A stretch of 64,000 nt of DNA from Virgibacillus halotolerans (lineage in GTDB: Bacteria; Bacillota; Bacilli; Bacillales; Amphibacillaceae): positions 54,294 through 118,293 of the forward strand of contig NZ_JAFBEA010000013.1 of NCBI RefSeq assembly GCF_016908515.1, given 5' to 3'. Of this stretch, positions 1-8,552 are shown piece by piece. Each line of letters begins with the position of its first letter. The stretch's first letter is position 1. The notes under the pieces were generated by a model. That model was not told the DNA's origin. It made no database searches and was given only the letters and a program-made list of their open reading frames with translations. Position numbers and translations under genes: made by a program.

Positions 1-285
1 TTCTAATGTTTTTCCAGTATCAATCGTTTCGAGCCTGGCTAGTTCCTCTTGATTAAGTTCAATTAAATCAGCAATTTTGCGAACTATCTTTGTACGTTCA
101 ATCGTTGGGTGTGTACTCCAATCTCCATTATCAAATGCCTTTCTTGCAGAAGTAATAGCATCTGTTTCATCGCTTTCTGTAACAACAGCAATAACTTCCT
201 GATTAAAAGGATTGATGATAGAACGGACAGTGCCAGAAGCAGCTGTTTTCCATTTACCATCGATGTATTGTTTTTTTACTTCCAT
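1..285 (-). CDS. gbsA: Betaine-aldehyde dehydrogenase, N-terminal part (runs off the left edge)
   Basis: The first 95 codons of an aldehyde dehydrogenase are visible; the rest lies outside the window. The protein starts MEVKKQYIDGKW and continues with SIINPFNQEVIAVV and a segment ending ETIDTGKTLE, the usual N-terminal part of the NAD-binding fold of betaine-aldehyde dehydrogenases. The start at 285 is set by AAGGAG just upstream. Family knowledge: GbsA oxidises betaine aldehyde to the osmoprotectant glycine betaine. The catalytic Cys and Glu are not in view, so the exact substrate is inferred from N-terminal resemblance and from a GbsR-type regulator about 7 kb away. Another ALDH subfamily is possible. 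Confidence 0.7.
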   Translation of the reverse strand, partial: MEVKKQYIDGKWKTAASGTVRSIINPFNQEVIAVVTESDETDAITSARKAFDNGDWSTHPTIERTKIVRKIADLIELNQEELARLETIDTGKTLE

Positions 286-536
286 CGCTCCTTCTCCTTT
301 TATTAAATTAAGTTTATTAAATTAAAATTTAACATTAAGAATAGATATAACCTATCATGACGAAATAAAAAAGTCAAAGAGAAGAACAGAAAGTAGGAAG
401 GAAACTCAAAAATAAACGGTTCGGAGCGTGATCTTTAATTCATGTCATACCTTATGATTGGAAACTAGAGAATATTTCCTCTAAAAAGATAAATAATTCG
501 AGTAAAATTTAAAATAATTTTCATTCAAATTAAGCT

Positions 537-582
537 GTTATTCGCGAAAAATGACCATAATTGATACTTTAAGACGAATAAC
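537..582. promoter_or_regulatory. Inverted repeat in the gbsA/HAD intergenic region, candidate GbsR operator
   Basis: GTTATTCG (537-544) and CGAATAAC (575-582) are perfect inverted arms separated by 30 bases. The half-sites resemble those of the GTATTACGC/GCGTAATAC repeat in front of the GbsR-type gene at 7324-7357. Operator role is inference. A second palindrome, CAAGTATACTTG, lies at 624-635. I see no gene in 286-805. Confidence 0.35.
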
Positions 583-677
583 TATGTATATCTGAGTATA
601 CCATGATGTATATATTGCTTACTCAAGTATACTTGTAAACGCAAAGCAGCTAGGGATTACTTGCCAAAAAAGGTGGC

Positions 678-706
678 TTGACATTGGTTCGAGGCTTCGA
701 TAATGT
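678..706 (+). promoter_or_regulatory. Sigma-A type promoter for the HAD/ABC operon
   Basis: TTGACA (678-683), a 17-base spacer, and TAATGT (701-706), followed about 100 bases later by the GTG start of the HAD gene. The fit to the consensus is good. It is the only strong promoter I can see ahead of the operon. Confidence 0.6.
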
Positions 707-805
707 AAGCATATAAAATTTATTTACAATATTTAATAATTATTTAATATTGTTAAGGGGTTGAATACAGGTAAGGTTATTAACTAAACTTTGGGGGGTG
801 AAAAA

Positions 806-1561
806 GTGGCTCATATCTATCTAGACCAGGAAAGCTATGATGTAGATGGTATTCTTTTCGATAAAGATGGTACACTGCTTGATTTCCGTTCGTTATGGAT
901 TGATTGGTCTAAAGATATCATTCTCCATATTTGTTCGGAAATAAAAATAGGTGATGATCAAGAAAAACAACTATCTGCTTCAATTGGAGTAGATTGGGAG
1001 ACTGGAAACTGGGACGTGAAAGGGCCTCTTGCAATCGGCACGACGCAGGATTTGATTGCTATATTAGCTCATCAACTCTATCAAGCTAATATACCTTGGA
1101 ACACTGCTTTTGCACTGGTCACAAATGTATTTACAAAGGTAAATAAAAAGGATAGCTGGAAAAATCGTGTGAAAGAGGTGCCAGGTTTGATTCGTTTTTT
1201 GAAAAGGTGTAGGAATCATCAGTTGAAGTTAGGGGTGGTGACTTCTGATGATTATAGTCATGCCGTACAACATCTCAAATCATTAGAAATTGATTCCTTT
1301 TTTACAGCCATTATTGGTGGTGATCAAGTGACCCGAGGAAAACCTTTTCCAGAGGCAGCTGAAAAAGCTTGCGAAAAAATGGGTCTAAATCCTCGACGTT
1401 CTATAGTTGTCGGGGATTCCGATGGTGACATGATCCTTGGTAATAATATTGGGTCAAAAGCGAATGTCGGTATTATTCAAGAATCAAATGAAACAGATCA
1501 CTTTTTACATGCAGATCATTTGATACATACATATGATGCTATTTCACTGGATAATAGCTGA
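806..1561 (+). CDS. HAD-superfamily phosphatase
   Basis: A 251-residue HAD hydrolase. Motif I is FDKDGT with the nucleophile and acid Asp at about residues 19 and 21; motif II is VVTSDD; a conserved Lys sits in RGKPFPEAA; motif IV is VVGDSDGDM. The helical cap lies between motifs I and II, as in phosphoglycolate-phosphatase-like enzymes. I chose the GTG at 806 because a GGGGGGTG ribosome site sits just before it; an in-frame TTG at 791 would overlap that site. It heads an operon with an ABC importer and a PHP-domain hydrolase, so a role in removing phosphate from the imported compound is likely. The substrate cannot be read from sequence. Confidence 0.8.
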   Translation: MAHIYLDQESYDVDGILFDKDGTLLDFRSLWIDWSKDIILHICSEIKIGDDQEKQLSASIGVDWETGNWDVKGPLAIGTTQDLIAILAHQLYQANIPWNTAFALVTNVFTKVNKKDSWKNRVKEVPGLIRFLKRCRNHQLKLGVVTSDDYSHAVQHLKSLEIDSFFTAIIGGDQVTRGKPFPEAAEKACEKMGLNPRRSIVVGDSDGDMILGNNIGSKANVGIIQESNETDHFLHADHLIHTYDAISLDNS

Positions 1562-1677
1562 TCATTTCCGGATACAGAATGTCATTAGATGTGGCAAATG
1601 ATATCTATATAAAGAGAATGAAACAGATATGAAATTTTATTAGAAGAATAGAAGGATTAGAAAGGTGAGACGGATAC

Positions 1678-2763
1678 GTGCCTAAAATTAAAATGACAAG
1701 CATTAAAAAAAAGTACGATAATAAAGGTGAAGAAGTCATCCATGATTTTAATTTGGATATTGAAGAAAATGAATTTATCGTATTTGTCGGTCCCTCTGGT
1801 TGTGGAAAGTCAACTACGCTACGAATGATAGCGGGGCTTGAAAGCATTACAAGCGGCGAGCTTTGGATGGATGGTAAGTTGGTCAATGATGTGCAAGCAA
1901 AAGATCGGGATATTGCAATGGTATTTCAAAACTATGCTTTGTTCCCGCATTATAATGTTTACGATAACATTGCATTTGGTTTGAAAATGAAGAAATATAA
2001 GCGCAGTTTTATCAAAGAACGTGTGGAACAAGCAGCGGAGATTCTTGGTTTAACGAAATATTTGAAGCGCAAACCTAAAGACCTTTCTGGCGGGCAGCGT
2101 CAAAGAGTTGCATTAGGCAGGGCTATCGTACGGGATGCTCATATTTTTCTAATGGATGAACCATTATCTAATTTGGATGCTAAATTGCGTATTCAAATGC
2201 GGAAAGAGATTATCAATTTGCACCGGCGATTGGGTACAACAACAATTTATGTGACACATGACCAAACGGAGGCAATGACAATGGCTTCCAGGATTGTTGT
2301 TCTGAATGATGGATATATCGAACAGATTGGTACCCCAGAGCAAGTGTACAATAACCCACAGTCAAAATTTGTTGCTGAATTTATGGGTTCACCACCGATG
2401 AACTTCTTGGAAGGGTCAGTGAAAGGAAACCAATTAATGTTGGATTCGGGGGAAGTGCTCGGAGAACTTTCACAATCAATTGGTGATGTGGAAAAGGTCG
2501 ACATCGGTATTCGATCAGAAAATATTGATATTGCTGCGCATGATACCGGGATTAACATGACAGTTAATCATGTGGAATTGATGGGAGCGGATTTACATAT
2601 CCATGGAAATGCAGATGGAAAAGAAATAGTAATCCGTGTAGTACCAAGTGAGAAGGTAGCTGTAAATGAGCAGGTATCCTTGAGGGTGAATATTGACATG
2701 GTCCATCTTTTTGATGCAAATACTGGGAAGGCGCTGTTTGACAGAGAGAAGGTGAATGCATGA
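1678..2763 (+). CDS. ABC transporter ATPase, UgpC/MsmX type
   Basis: A 361-residue ATP-binding subunit of a carbohydrate-type importer. Walker A is GPSGCGKST (about 38-46), the signature is LSGGQRQR (about 136), Walker B is FLMDEP (about 157), and the H-loop is in YVTHDQTEA. After residue about 235 a C-terminal OB/TOBE domain follows, typical of UgpC, MalK and MsmX. The start is GTG with a GAAAGGTGAG ribosome site. Its stop overlaps the next gene's start (ATGA), so the two are translationally coupled. It should energise the two permeases that follow. UgpC/MsmX proteins can serve several importers, so it need not be exclusive to this one. Confidence 0.93.
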   Translation: MPKIKMTSIKKKYDNKGEEVIHDFNLDIEENEFIVFVGPSGCGKSTTLRMIAGLESITSGELWMDGKLVNDVQAKDRDIAMVFQNYALFPHYNVYDNIAFGLKMKKYKRSFIKERVEQAAEILGLTKYLKRKPKDLSGGQRQRVALGRAIVRDAHIFLMDEPLSNLDAKLRIQMRKEIINLHRRLGTTTIYVTHDQTEAMTMASRIVVLNDGYIEQIGTPEQVYNNPQSKFVAEFMGSPPMNFLEGSVKGNQLMLDSGEVLGELSQSIGDVEKVDIGIRSENIDIAAHDTGINMTVNHVELMGADLHIHGNADGKEIVIRVVPSEKVAVNEQVSLRVNIDMVHLFDANTGKALFDREKVNA

Positions 2764-3632
2764 TCCGGCTGAAAAAAGCAGGAAAGCTATTTATTTTCCT
2801 TGGCATTCCCATGATTCCGTTAATAGTGTTTTGGTTTGTTCCAATGATTGTTTCTTTGTGGCTGAGTCTTACAGATTGGGATTATATTAGTCCGACTTTT
2901 AATTATGTAGGGATGGACAATTATACATATGCCTTTACAAGCGATGATTTTTATCAAGCCTTGAAAAATACTGTTGTTTTTGGTGTTTTCACGGTGGTTC
3001 CAACCATCATCATTGGTCTTTTGTTGGCAATGCTGCTCCGAGAGGGACTGAAAGGGATCACCTTTTTCAGATCACTTATGTTTTCTCCATGGATTACACC
3101 AATGGTAGCTATGTCCATTGTTTGGGCTTGGATCTATGAGCCTGATATTGGGTTGTTAAATCAGGTACTAGGGTGGCTACACCTTCCTCAACCAGAATGG
3201 TTGCACAGTTCAAGTAGTGCATTATGGTCTATCATCATCGTTACAGTATGGAAAAATGCGGGGTGGGCCATGTTGTTTTATTCGGATGCACTGCAAAAGA
3301 TACCCCGTGATTTGTATGAAGTGAGCAATCTTGAGGGTTCTTCTTGGTGGCAGAAAATGAGGACGGTTGTTATTCCGCTTGTTTCGCCCACAACATTGTT
3401 TTTGGGGATTATGTTAGCAATTGAATCTATTCAAGCATATGACCAAATTCAGGTTATGACACAAGGCGGGCCTTCTGGAAGTACAAGAACACTTCTGTAC
3501 ATGTATTATCAAATGGCTTTTGAACAGTTCAATATGGGACAGGCAACTGCGATTTCAACCATCATCGTTATTATTACAGGGATCTTGGCATTGACGATGT
3601 TTTATGCATCAAAACGCTGGGTTCATTATTAG
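2760..3632 (+). CDS. ABC transporter permease, UgpA/MalF type
   Basis: A 290-residue permease with six predicted membrane segments. The cytoplasmic EAA loop reads EVSNLEGSSWWQKMRTVVIP, which docks on the ATPase. It starts inside the stop of the ATPase gene and is followed after 15 bases by a second permease, so the pair forms the membrane channel of the importer. The family handles sugars, glycerol 3-phosphate and glycerophosphodiesters; the particular substrate is not visible in the permease. Confidence 0.92.
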   Translation: MIRLKKAGKLFIFLGIPMIPLIVFWFVPMIVSLWLSLTDWDYISPTFNYVGMDNYTYAFTSDDFYQALKNTVVFGVFTVVPTIIIGLLLAMLLREGLKGITFFRSLMFSPWITPMVAMSIVWAWIYEPDIGLLNQVLGWLHLPQPEWLHSSSSALWSIIIVTVWKNAGWAMLFYSDALQKIPRDLYEVSNLEGSSWWQKMRTVVIPLVSPTTLFLGIMLAIESIQAYDQIQVMTQGGPSGSTRTLLYMYYQMAFEQFNMGQATAISTIIVIITGILALTMFYASKRWVHY

Positions 3633-3647
3633 GGAGGGAATAACAAT

Positions 3648-4490
3648 ATGCAAAATAATAAAAAATCCAATCTGAAGCAATTTGGTTTCTATCTGTTATT
3701 AACCATCCTCGGAATCTTGATGGTGTTCCCTTTGATTTGGATGTTATTAAGTGCTCTAAAATCACCGGGTGAAATTTTCGCAGTCCCTTTAAAATGGTTA
3801 CCAGAAGTAGCGCAGTGGGGAAACTTTAAAGAAGCATTAGAGTTGGCTCCCTTTGGATTGTATATTTTTAATAGTACCTTTACGGCACTGGTCATTGTTA
3901 TTTTTCAATTCGTTTTATCCTGTATGATTGCGTACGCGCTGACGCAGATGAAATTCAAGGGACGGACACTCGTTTTTAATCTTATTTTGATTACATATAT
4001 GCTTCCAACTGAAGCGACATATGTGCCAAGTTACACAATCGTAGCAAAGATGGGGCTTCTGGATACACTCTCGGGTGTCATCATATCAAATATAGCCAGC
4101 GTGTTCACTATCTTCTTGTTGCGTCAAGCGTTTATGCAAGTGCCTAAGGATACAATCGAGGCTGCTCGTGCATATGGTGCTGGTGACTTTACAATTTTAT
4201 GGAAAATTATGATTCCAATGAGTAAATCAACTATTTTTGTGGTCAGTCTAATCAGTTTTGTCAAAATGTATAATAACTATTTATGGCCATCGCTTATCGT
4301 CAAAAGTGAAAAAAATTATCTTATTACGGTTGGATTGAATAAGTTTTTTACCTCGCAGGGATCATTTGCAGACAAGTGGCCATTAATTATGAGCGCGAAT
4401 GTGCTATCTGTCATTCCTTTACTGATTCTGTTTATCATTTTACATAAATGGTTTATAAAAGGCATTGGTGATACTGGATTAAAAGGTTAA
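3648..4490 (+). CDS. ABC transporter permease, UgpE/MalG type
   Basis: A 280-residue permease with six predicted membrane segments and the EAA motif EAARAYGAGDFTILWKIMIP. The C-terminus ending FIKGIGDTGLKG is typical of the MalG/UgpE side of these heterodimers. The ribosome site is AGGGAGGG. It sits between the first permease and the substrate-binding lipoprotein and belongs to the same operon. Confidence 0.92.
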   Translation: MQNNKKSNLKQFGFYLLLTILGILMVFPLIWMLLSALKSPGEIFAVPLKWLPEVAQWGNFKEALELAPFGLYIFNSTFTALVIVIFQFVLSCMIAYALTQMKFKGRTLVFNLILITYMLPTEATYVPSYTIVAKMGLLDTLSGVIISNIASVFTIFLLRQAFMQVPKDTIEAARAYGAGDFTILWKIMIPMSKSTIFVVSLISFVKMYNNYLWPSLIVKSEKNYLITVGLNKFFTSQGSFADKWPLIMSANVLSVIPLLILFIILHKWFIKGIGDTGLKG

Positions 4491-4522
4491 AAACAATATA
4501 ACAATAATATGGGGGAATAAAC

Positions 4523-5812
4523 ATGAAAAAGTATCTTTCAAGGTTTGGTTTGTTGCTTGTTTTGGCTTTGGTTTTATCTGCTTGTTCAGTCGATGAATCA
4601 AGTGGTGATGGTAAAGTAGAAGTTGAATTTTGGTATGGGCTAGGAAGTGAAGCAGATACGAAAATGAAAGAACTCATCAGTGATTTTAACAATCAGCATG
4701 ATGATATTGAAGTAGTTGCGGTACCACAGGCTGATTACGATGAAACATATGAAAAATTGCAGGCGGCCATTGCTTCAAATACGGCACCAGGGGTGTTTAT
4801 AGCTGAGCTCAACCCGTTGACCGATTTAGCGAAAAAGGAAGCGATTGAACCTTTAGACGCTTATATAGAAAATGATGACAATTATGATGAAGATGACTTC
4901 TTGGAGGCGCTGCTCAAGCCAGGTGAAATCGATGGCTCATTATATGCCATTCCTGGTTATGGAACAACGCAAGTGATGTATTATCGAAAAGATATCTATG
5001 AAGATGTAGGAATTGATCCAGAAGAAGCTTATTCAACTTGGGAAAACCTTGCTGATGCTTCGAAAAAACTGAAAGATAGTGGAGAAGTAGATTATGGACA
5101 CTTGCCGATGTGGAAGGCAGATAATTTAATCGACCTTGTGCTTAGTAATGGTGGAGCTATCTTAAATGACGATGAGACAGAAGTATTAATTGATAGTCCT
5201 GAGTGGATTGAAGCATGGGAGTTCATACGGAAGCAAATACATGAGGAAGAAACGATGAAAGTAAACTCTGGTGGACAAGGCTGGGAATATTGGTATAAGA
5301 CAATTGACCAAGTAATGAATGGCTCCGCAGCAGGATATACAGGTTCATCCGGAGATAAAGGGGACCTCGATTTTGATGTTATGGATTCCCTGCCACAGCC
5401 TGGTTTAAATGGTAATGAAGGTAAGCCTCGGGTAAATGGCCTGTATATGGCGATACCAGAAGGAATCAGTGATGAAGAAAAAGATGCAGCATATGAATGG
5501 ATAAGCTACTTTTCAAGTAGTGAGGTCAATGCGGATTGGTCAAAAACAATTGGTTATGTCCCTGTCCGGGAGTCCACTACCGAAGAAGAAGTGTATGCTG
5601 ATTTTGTAGAAGAAAATCCGTATGCTAATGTACCTTACGAACAAGCTTTGACTGCTAATCCAGAGTTTCTTGATCCTACAGGTGGAAAGATTTTAGATGC
5701 TTTATCGATTGCAACAGATAAGGTGGAGATAGAAAATATACCGGCAGAAGAAGCATTGAAAAAAGCAAAAGAAGATGCTCAAGCGGCACTTGATGACGTG
5801 AATAATAAATAA
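4523..5812 (+). CDS. ABC transporter substrate-binding lipoprotein, UgpB-like
   Basis: A 429-residue extracellular solute-binding protein of family 1. The signal peptide ends in the lipobox LVLSAC, giving a lipidated Cys at about residue 21. The mature part starts VEVEFWYGLGSEADTKMKEL, the usual opening of UgpB-type proteins, and contains DYDETYEKLQAAIASNTAPG. The protein is very acidic, as expected for exposed proteins of salt-tolerant bacilli. It is the receptor of the importer encoded just upstream. Glycerol 3-phosphate or glycerophosphodiesters are the family's phosphorylated ligands, but sugars are equally possible on sequence alone. Confidence 0.9.
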   Translation: MKKYLSRFGLLLVLALVLSACSVDESSGDGKVEVEFWYGLGSEADTKMKELISDFNNQHDDIEVVAVPQADYDETYEKLQAAIASNTAPGVFIAELNPLTDLAKKEAIEPLDAYIENDDNYDEDDFLEALLKPGEIDGSLYAIPGYGTTQVMYYRKDIYEDVGIDPEEAYSTWENLADASKKLKDSGEVDYGHLPMWKADNLIDLVLSNGGAILNDDETEVLIDSPEWIEAWEFIRKQIHEEETMKVNSGGQGWEYWYKTIDQVMNGSAAGYTGSSGDKGDLDFDVMDSLPQPGLNGNEGKPRVNGLYMAIPEGISDEEKDAAYEWISYFSSSEVNADWSKTIGYVPVRESTTEEEVYADFVEENPYANVPYEQALTANPEFLDPTGGKILDALSIATDKVEIENIPAEEALKKAKEDAQAALDDVNNK

Positions 5813-5829
5813 ATTGAGGTGACTAACTG

Positions 5830-7275
5830 ATGATAGGGGAACTACTAAATCAAAAAGTAACAAGTCATGAATCAGGGAAGTATCTAAATGAAGAATATGT
5901 CATTACGGTTCCTGAGGGTGTTACATCGCTGCATTTTGATGCTCAAGTAGATAAGGCTGTGTGGCTTACATGTATGGTATATGATGAACAGAAAAATTTA
6001 CGAGCACAGCTTTTGCGAGCGGGTGAATCAGGATCAATTCTTATTCATGAACAAGCGGATCTAAGTAGCCCGTATACCATTTCGGGCTCGATTCAGTCCG
6101 GAAAATGGATCATTGATATGACAGTATTGAGTAGAACGGAAATTTCAACCAATGAAAGTTGGTGTGAAATAATCGTTTGTTCAGATCAAGGAACTAGGAA
6201 TGAAAAAGAAATTGATACCTTGATATGGAACGATGAAAATGAAACAGATTTTTCCTTAACAGGTTTTGATAATCAACAGGTGTTCCAAAGTGAAAAAAAG
6301 TGGTATAAAGGTGATTTTCACACTCATACCACTTACACAGATGGAGAAATGAGCCGAGAAGAAAATATAGAAATGACGAAAAAGCAATGCTTGGACTTCT
6401 TTGTGGCAACCGATCATAATATTGTGCCGACTTCCTGGTTTGCGAAAACAGATACACTTGTCATTCCTGGTACTGAAGTAACATCCACACTGGGTCATTT
6501 TAATATTATTAACCCGAATACATCTCCATTCGTAAAGAATCGAGTACGTGATATGTATAATGAAGAAGGAACAAATCAAATTATTGCACAAGACTATGGC
6601 GATGCTTTGGTCTCAATTAATCATCCATTTCTTAAAGGTTGCCCGTGGCTATATAAAGATACAGATTTAAAAAACATTGATACGCTTGAAATCATTAATG
6701 ACCCTACATATCCAGATAATCTCGAGGCGATAGAGCAAGCACTTATTGCGTGGGATTTATTATTAAATGACGGATACCAAATTACTGGAATTGGTGGTTC
6801 AGATTCACATTTACGTCCTGATGACCACTATGAGGGAAGTACAGAACCTTCCTTGATAGGAGATCCAGGAACATTTGTGCACTGTGACCGGTTGACTGCA
6901 CATAATATTATGGACAGTGTTCGTAAAGGATATGTGACTGTATCAAGGGGGGGATTCATCAATATAACGGATGGAGAATGCTTGCCAGGTGAGAAAAGTT
7001 TGTTTCAAAAAGGAAATATTTATGCCAGTGTAGATACAAATGAAGATGTCTATATCGAATGGATTGTTGATGGGGAAATAATGAAAAAAGAAAACAAATC
7101 CTCTGATTCCTATTCATTTCATTTTCATGAAAATGAGTATCATTGGATACGTGTTGATATACGCTATCCTGATGGAAGTCTTTATGGATTTACGAATCCG
7201 GTTTATTTTGGGGAAAAGCAACCTCAAATGAAGACGTGGAATGAAATATTGAAGCAAATGGATATAAAGGTATAA
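5830..7275 (+). CDS. PHP-domain metallohydrolase (CehA/McbA-like)
   Basis: A 481-residue protein with a beta-rich N-terminal part of about 150 residues, then a PHP domain. Metal-binding motifs are visible: GDFHTHTTYTDG (about 161-171), ATDHN (about 193), INHPF (about 262) and GGSDSHLRPD (about 321). PHP proteins are di- or trinuclear metal phosphoesterases; the CehA/McbA group also includes carbaryl hydrolases, so an esterase is possible. There is no signal peptide, so it is probably cytoplasmic. Being last in an operon with an importer and a HAD phosphatase suggests it cleaves the imported ester, perhaps a phosphodiester, with the HAD enzyme finishing the job. That order of steps is inference. 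Confidence 0.8.
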   Translation: MIGELLNQKVTSHESGKYLNEEYVITVPEGVTSLHFDAQVDKAVWLTCMVYDEQKNLRAQLLRAGESGSILIHEQADLSSPYTISGSIQSGKWIIDMTVLSRTEISTNESWCEIIVCSDQGTRNEKEIDTLIWNDENETDFSLTGFDNQQVFQSEKKWYKGDFHTHTTYTDGEMSREENIEMTKKQCLDFFVATDHNIVPTSWFAKTDTLVIPGTEVTSTLGHFNIINPNTSPFVKNRVRDMYNEEGTNQIIAQDYGDALVSINHPFLKGCPWLYKDTDLKNIDTLEIINDPTYPDNLEAIEQALIAWDLLLNDGYQITGIGGSDSHLRPDDHYEGSTEPSLIGDPGTFVHCDRLTAHNIMDSVRKGYVTVSRGGFINITDGECLPGEKSLFQKGNIYASVDTNEDVYIEWIVDGEIMKKENKSSDSYSFHFHENEYHWIRVDIRYPDGSLYGFTNPVYFGEKQPQMKTWNEILKQMDIKV

Positions 7276-7284
7276 AGTAAAGAA

Positions 7285-7323
7285 AGTGTTATGTGGTGCT
7301 GCAAAGACCATATAACATTTTCT
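7285..7323 (+). terminator. Rho-independent terminator of the HAD-ABC-PHP operon
   Basis: A stem of about 12 pairs with two G-U pairs: TGTTATGTGG (7287-7296) against CCATATAACA (7308-7317), followed by TTTTCT. It lies directly after the PHP gene. Confidence 0.7.
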
Positions 7324-7357
7324 GTATTACGCGATTCTTTTTGACACTGCGTAATAC
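7324..7357. promoter_or_regulatory. Inverted repeat around a -35 box, candidate GbsR autoregulatory operator
   Basis: GTATTACGC (7324-7332) and GCGTAATAC (7349-7357) are perfect 9-base inverted arms with a 16-base spacer. The spacer contains TTGACA (7341-7346), so a bound repressor would cover the likely -35 box. No well-spaced -10 box is obvious. The repressor is presumably the GbsR-type protein starting at 7430. Confidence 0.5.
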
Positions 7358-7429
7358 TATTCTGTTAGTATAACTGAGAGAGTATATGGTAATCTATTAG
7401 TAATAATAGAGGGCAAATGAGGTGATCAA

Positions 7430-7987
7430 TTGAATAAAAATGATAAAATAGCAAAAGAAAAAATGGAGAATGCTAAGGAACAGATCATTGACGCTATTGC
7501 AGAAACAATGGATTTATATGGAGTGACTCCTGCAGCAGGCAGATTGTATGCAATGATGCAATTTGAGGAGCAAATGAACCTTGATGAGATGCGAGAAGAA
7601 TTGGGAATGAGCAAACCAAGCATGAGTACAAGTGTCCGCAAATTGCAGGAAATTGATATGGTAAAAAAGAAATTCCAACGTGGATCAAGAAAACATACAT
7701 ATGTAGCTGAGAAGAATTATTTTAATACATTCATCTCCTATTTTTGCCGTATGTGGGATCGAGAAGCAAAAATGAATTTGACTGCTATTCAAGAAGCTGA
7801 ATTTGAGTTGGGTAAAATTTTTGAAGATAAAGACGTTTCTGAAGAGATGTTGCTAGAAGCTCGTGAAATCTATAATCAAATCGAAGAGTCCAAAGTATAC
7901 TATCGTTGGTTGGAACACTTGGTGGCTAGTGTTCGCTCTCAGGAAATATTCAAATTTATTCCCCAAAATCCCGAAAATGGAGACTAG
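7430..7987 (+). CDS. gbsR: GbsR/MarR-family transcriptional regulator
   Basis: A 185-residue regulator. The N-terminal half is a winged helix-turn-helix: LDEMREELGMSKPSMSTSVRKLQEIDMVKKKF. The C-terminal half is helical and rich in aromatics (FISYFCRMWDREAK, YYRWLEHLV), as in GbsR/CudC proteins that sense choline and repress glycine-betaine synthesis genes. The start is TTG with AGGTGA just upstream. A perfect inverted repeat in its promoter suggests autoregulation. The betaine-aldehyde dehydrogenase at the left edge is the expected target, although an importer/hydrolase operon now lies between them. Confidence 0.82.
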   Translation: MNKNDKIAKEKMENAKEQIIDAIAETMDLYGVTPAAGRLYAMMQFEEQMNLDEMREELGMSKPSMSTSVRKLQEIDMVKKKFQRGSRKHTYVAEKNYFNTFISYFCRMWDREAKMNLTAIQEAEFELGKIFEDKDVSEEMLLEAREIYNQIEESKVYYRWLEHLVASVRSQEIFKFIPQNPENGD

Positions 7988-8036
7988 CTGTCTGAATAAA
8001 TTGTTTCTCTATATAGTGGAATAAATTTCATCATTC

Positions 8037-8217
8037 CTAGCCCTTGTACCCCAAGGGATTTAAACATTAAAAGGGAAGTACCTCCCCAAATCCTGTATAA
8101 TGGTATAGTTGATCATAACAACCAAAAAGGCTGGAGAGATACTCCCTATGATTATTATATGACATGAAACCTACCCAAAAATATGAAGCGATTATTTCAG
8201 CGATAGATTTGGATACA
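8037..8217 (+). mobile_element. Possible insertion-sequence end with N-terminal transposase scrap
   Basis: This stretch joins abruptly to an MFS fragment at about 8218. It holds TGTATAATGG (a -10-like box) and, from 8164, a short open stretch beginning MKPTQKYEAIISAI that stops making sense at the junction. The layout looks like the left end of an insertion sequence with the start of its transposase. I could not identify the family, and terminal repeats are not visible. Confidence 0.3.
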
Positions 8218-8445
8218 GTCTATCATGAAGTAACCAACGCCTACTTCTTTAAAACCTTCTGTTAAGTTACTTGCTAATAACTTACCCTGAATCAATCCGG
8301 AAATGGTAACTCCAATTGTCATTCCTAATGTACGCATGAATTGATTCGTTGAGTTTGCTCTTCCACGGTACTGCGGTTCCAAATTATGCAGGGAAGCTGT
8401 CGGAAGTAGTGAAAATGAGAATCCCGATTTGGAGTAAAGTGTCAC
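8218..8445 (-). pseudogene. MFS drug-transporter fragment
   Basis: About 76 residues related to DHA2-type MFS exporters: LLPTASLHNLEPQYRGRA, then NSTNQFMRTLGMTIGVTIS and GLIQGKLLASNL. The segment spans roughly one loop and two membrane helices of a protein normally about 450-500 residues long. Both sides are missing: the upstream side runs into unrelated sequence and the downstream side is cut by the possible insertion sequence. It has no ribosome site. I read it as a dead remnant. Confidence 0.7.
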
Positions 8446-8552
8446 GAGTGTAATGGGGGAAAGGTTTATGGATGAGGTCTTACAGTTAAGTATAAAGGAT
8501 TTTCCATTATATTTTTTCTAGTGTAATACATTGATGCCATCCACGTTTTTAT

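Noticed and set aside
109..306. Open frame on the plus strand at the left edge
   Set aside because: It lies opposite the aldehyde dehydrogenase coding sequence and has no protein-like composition.
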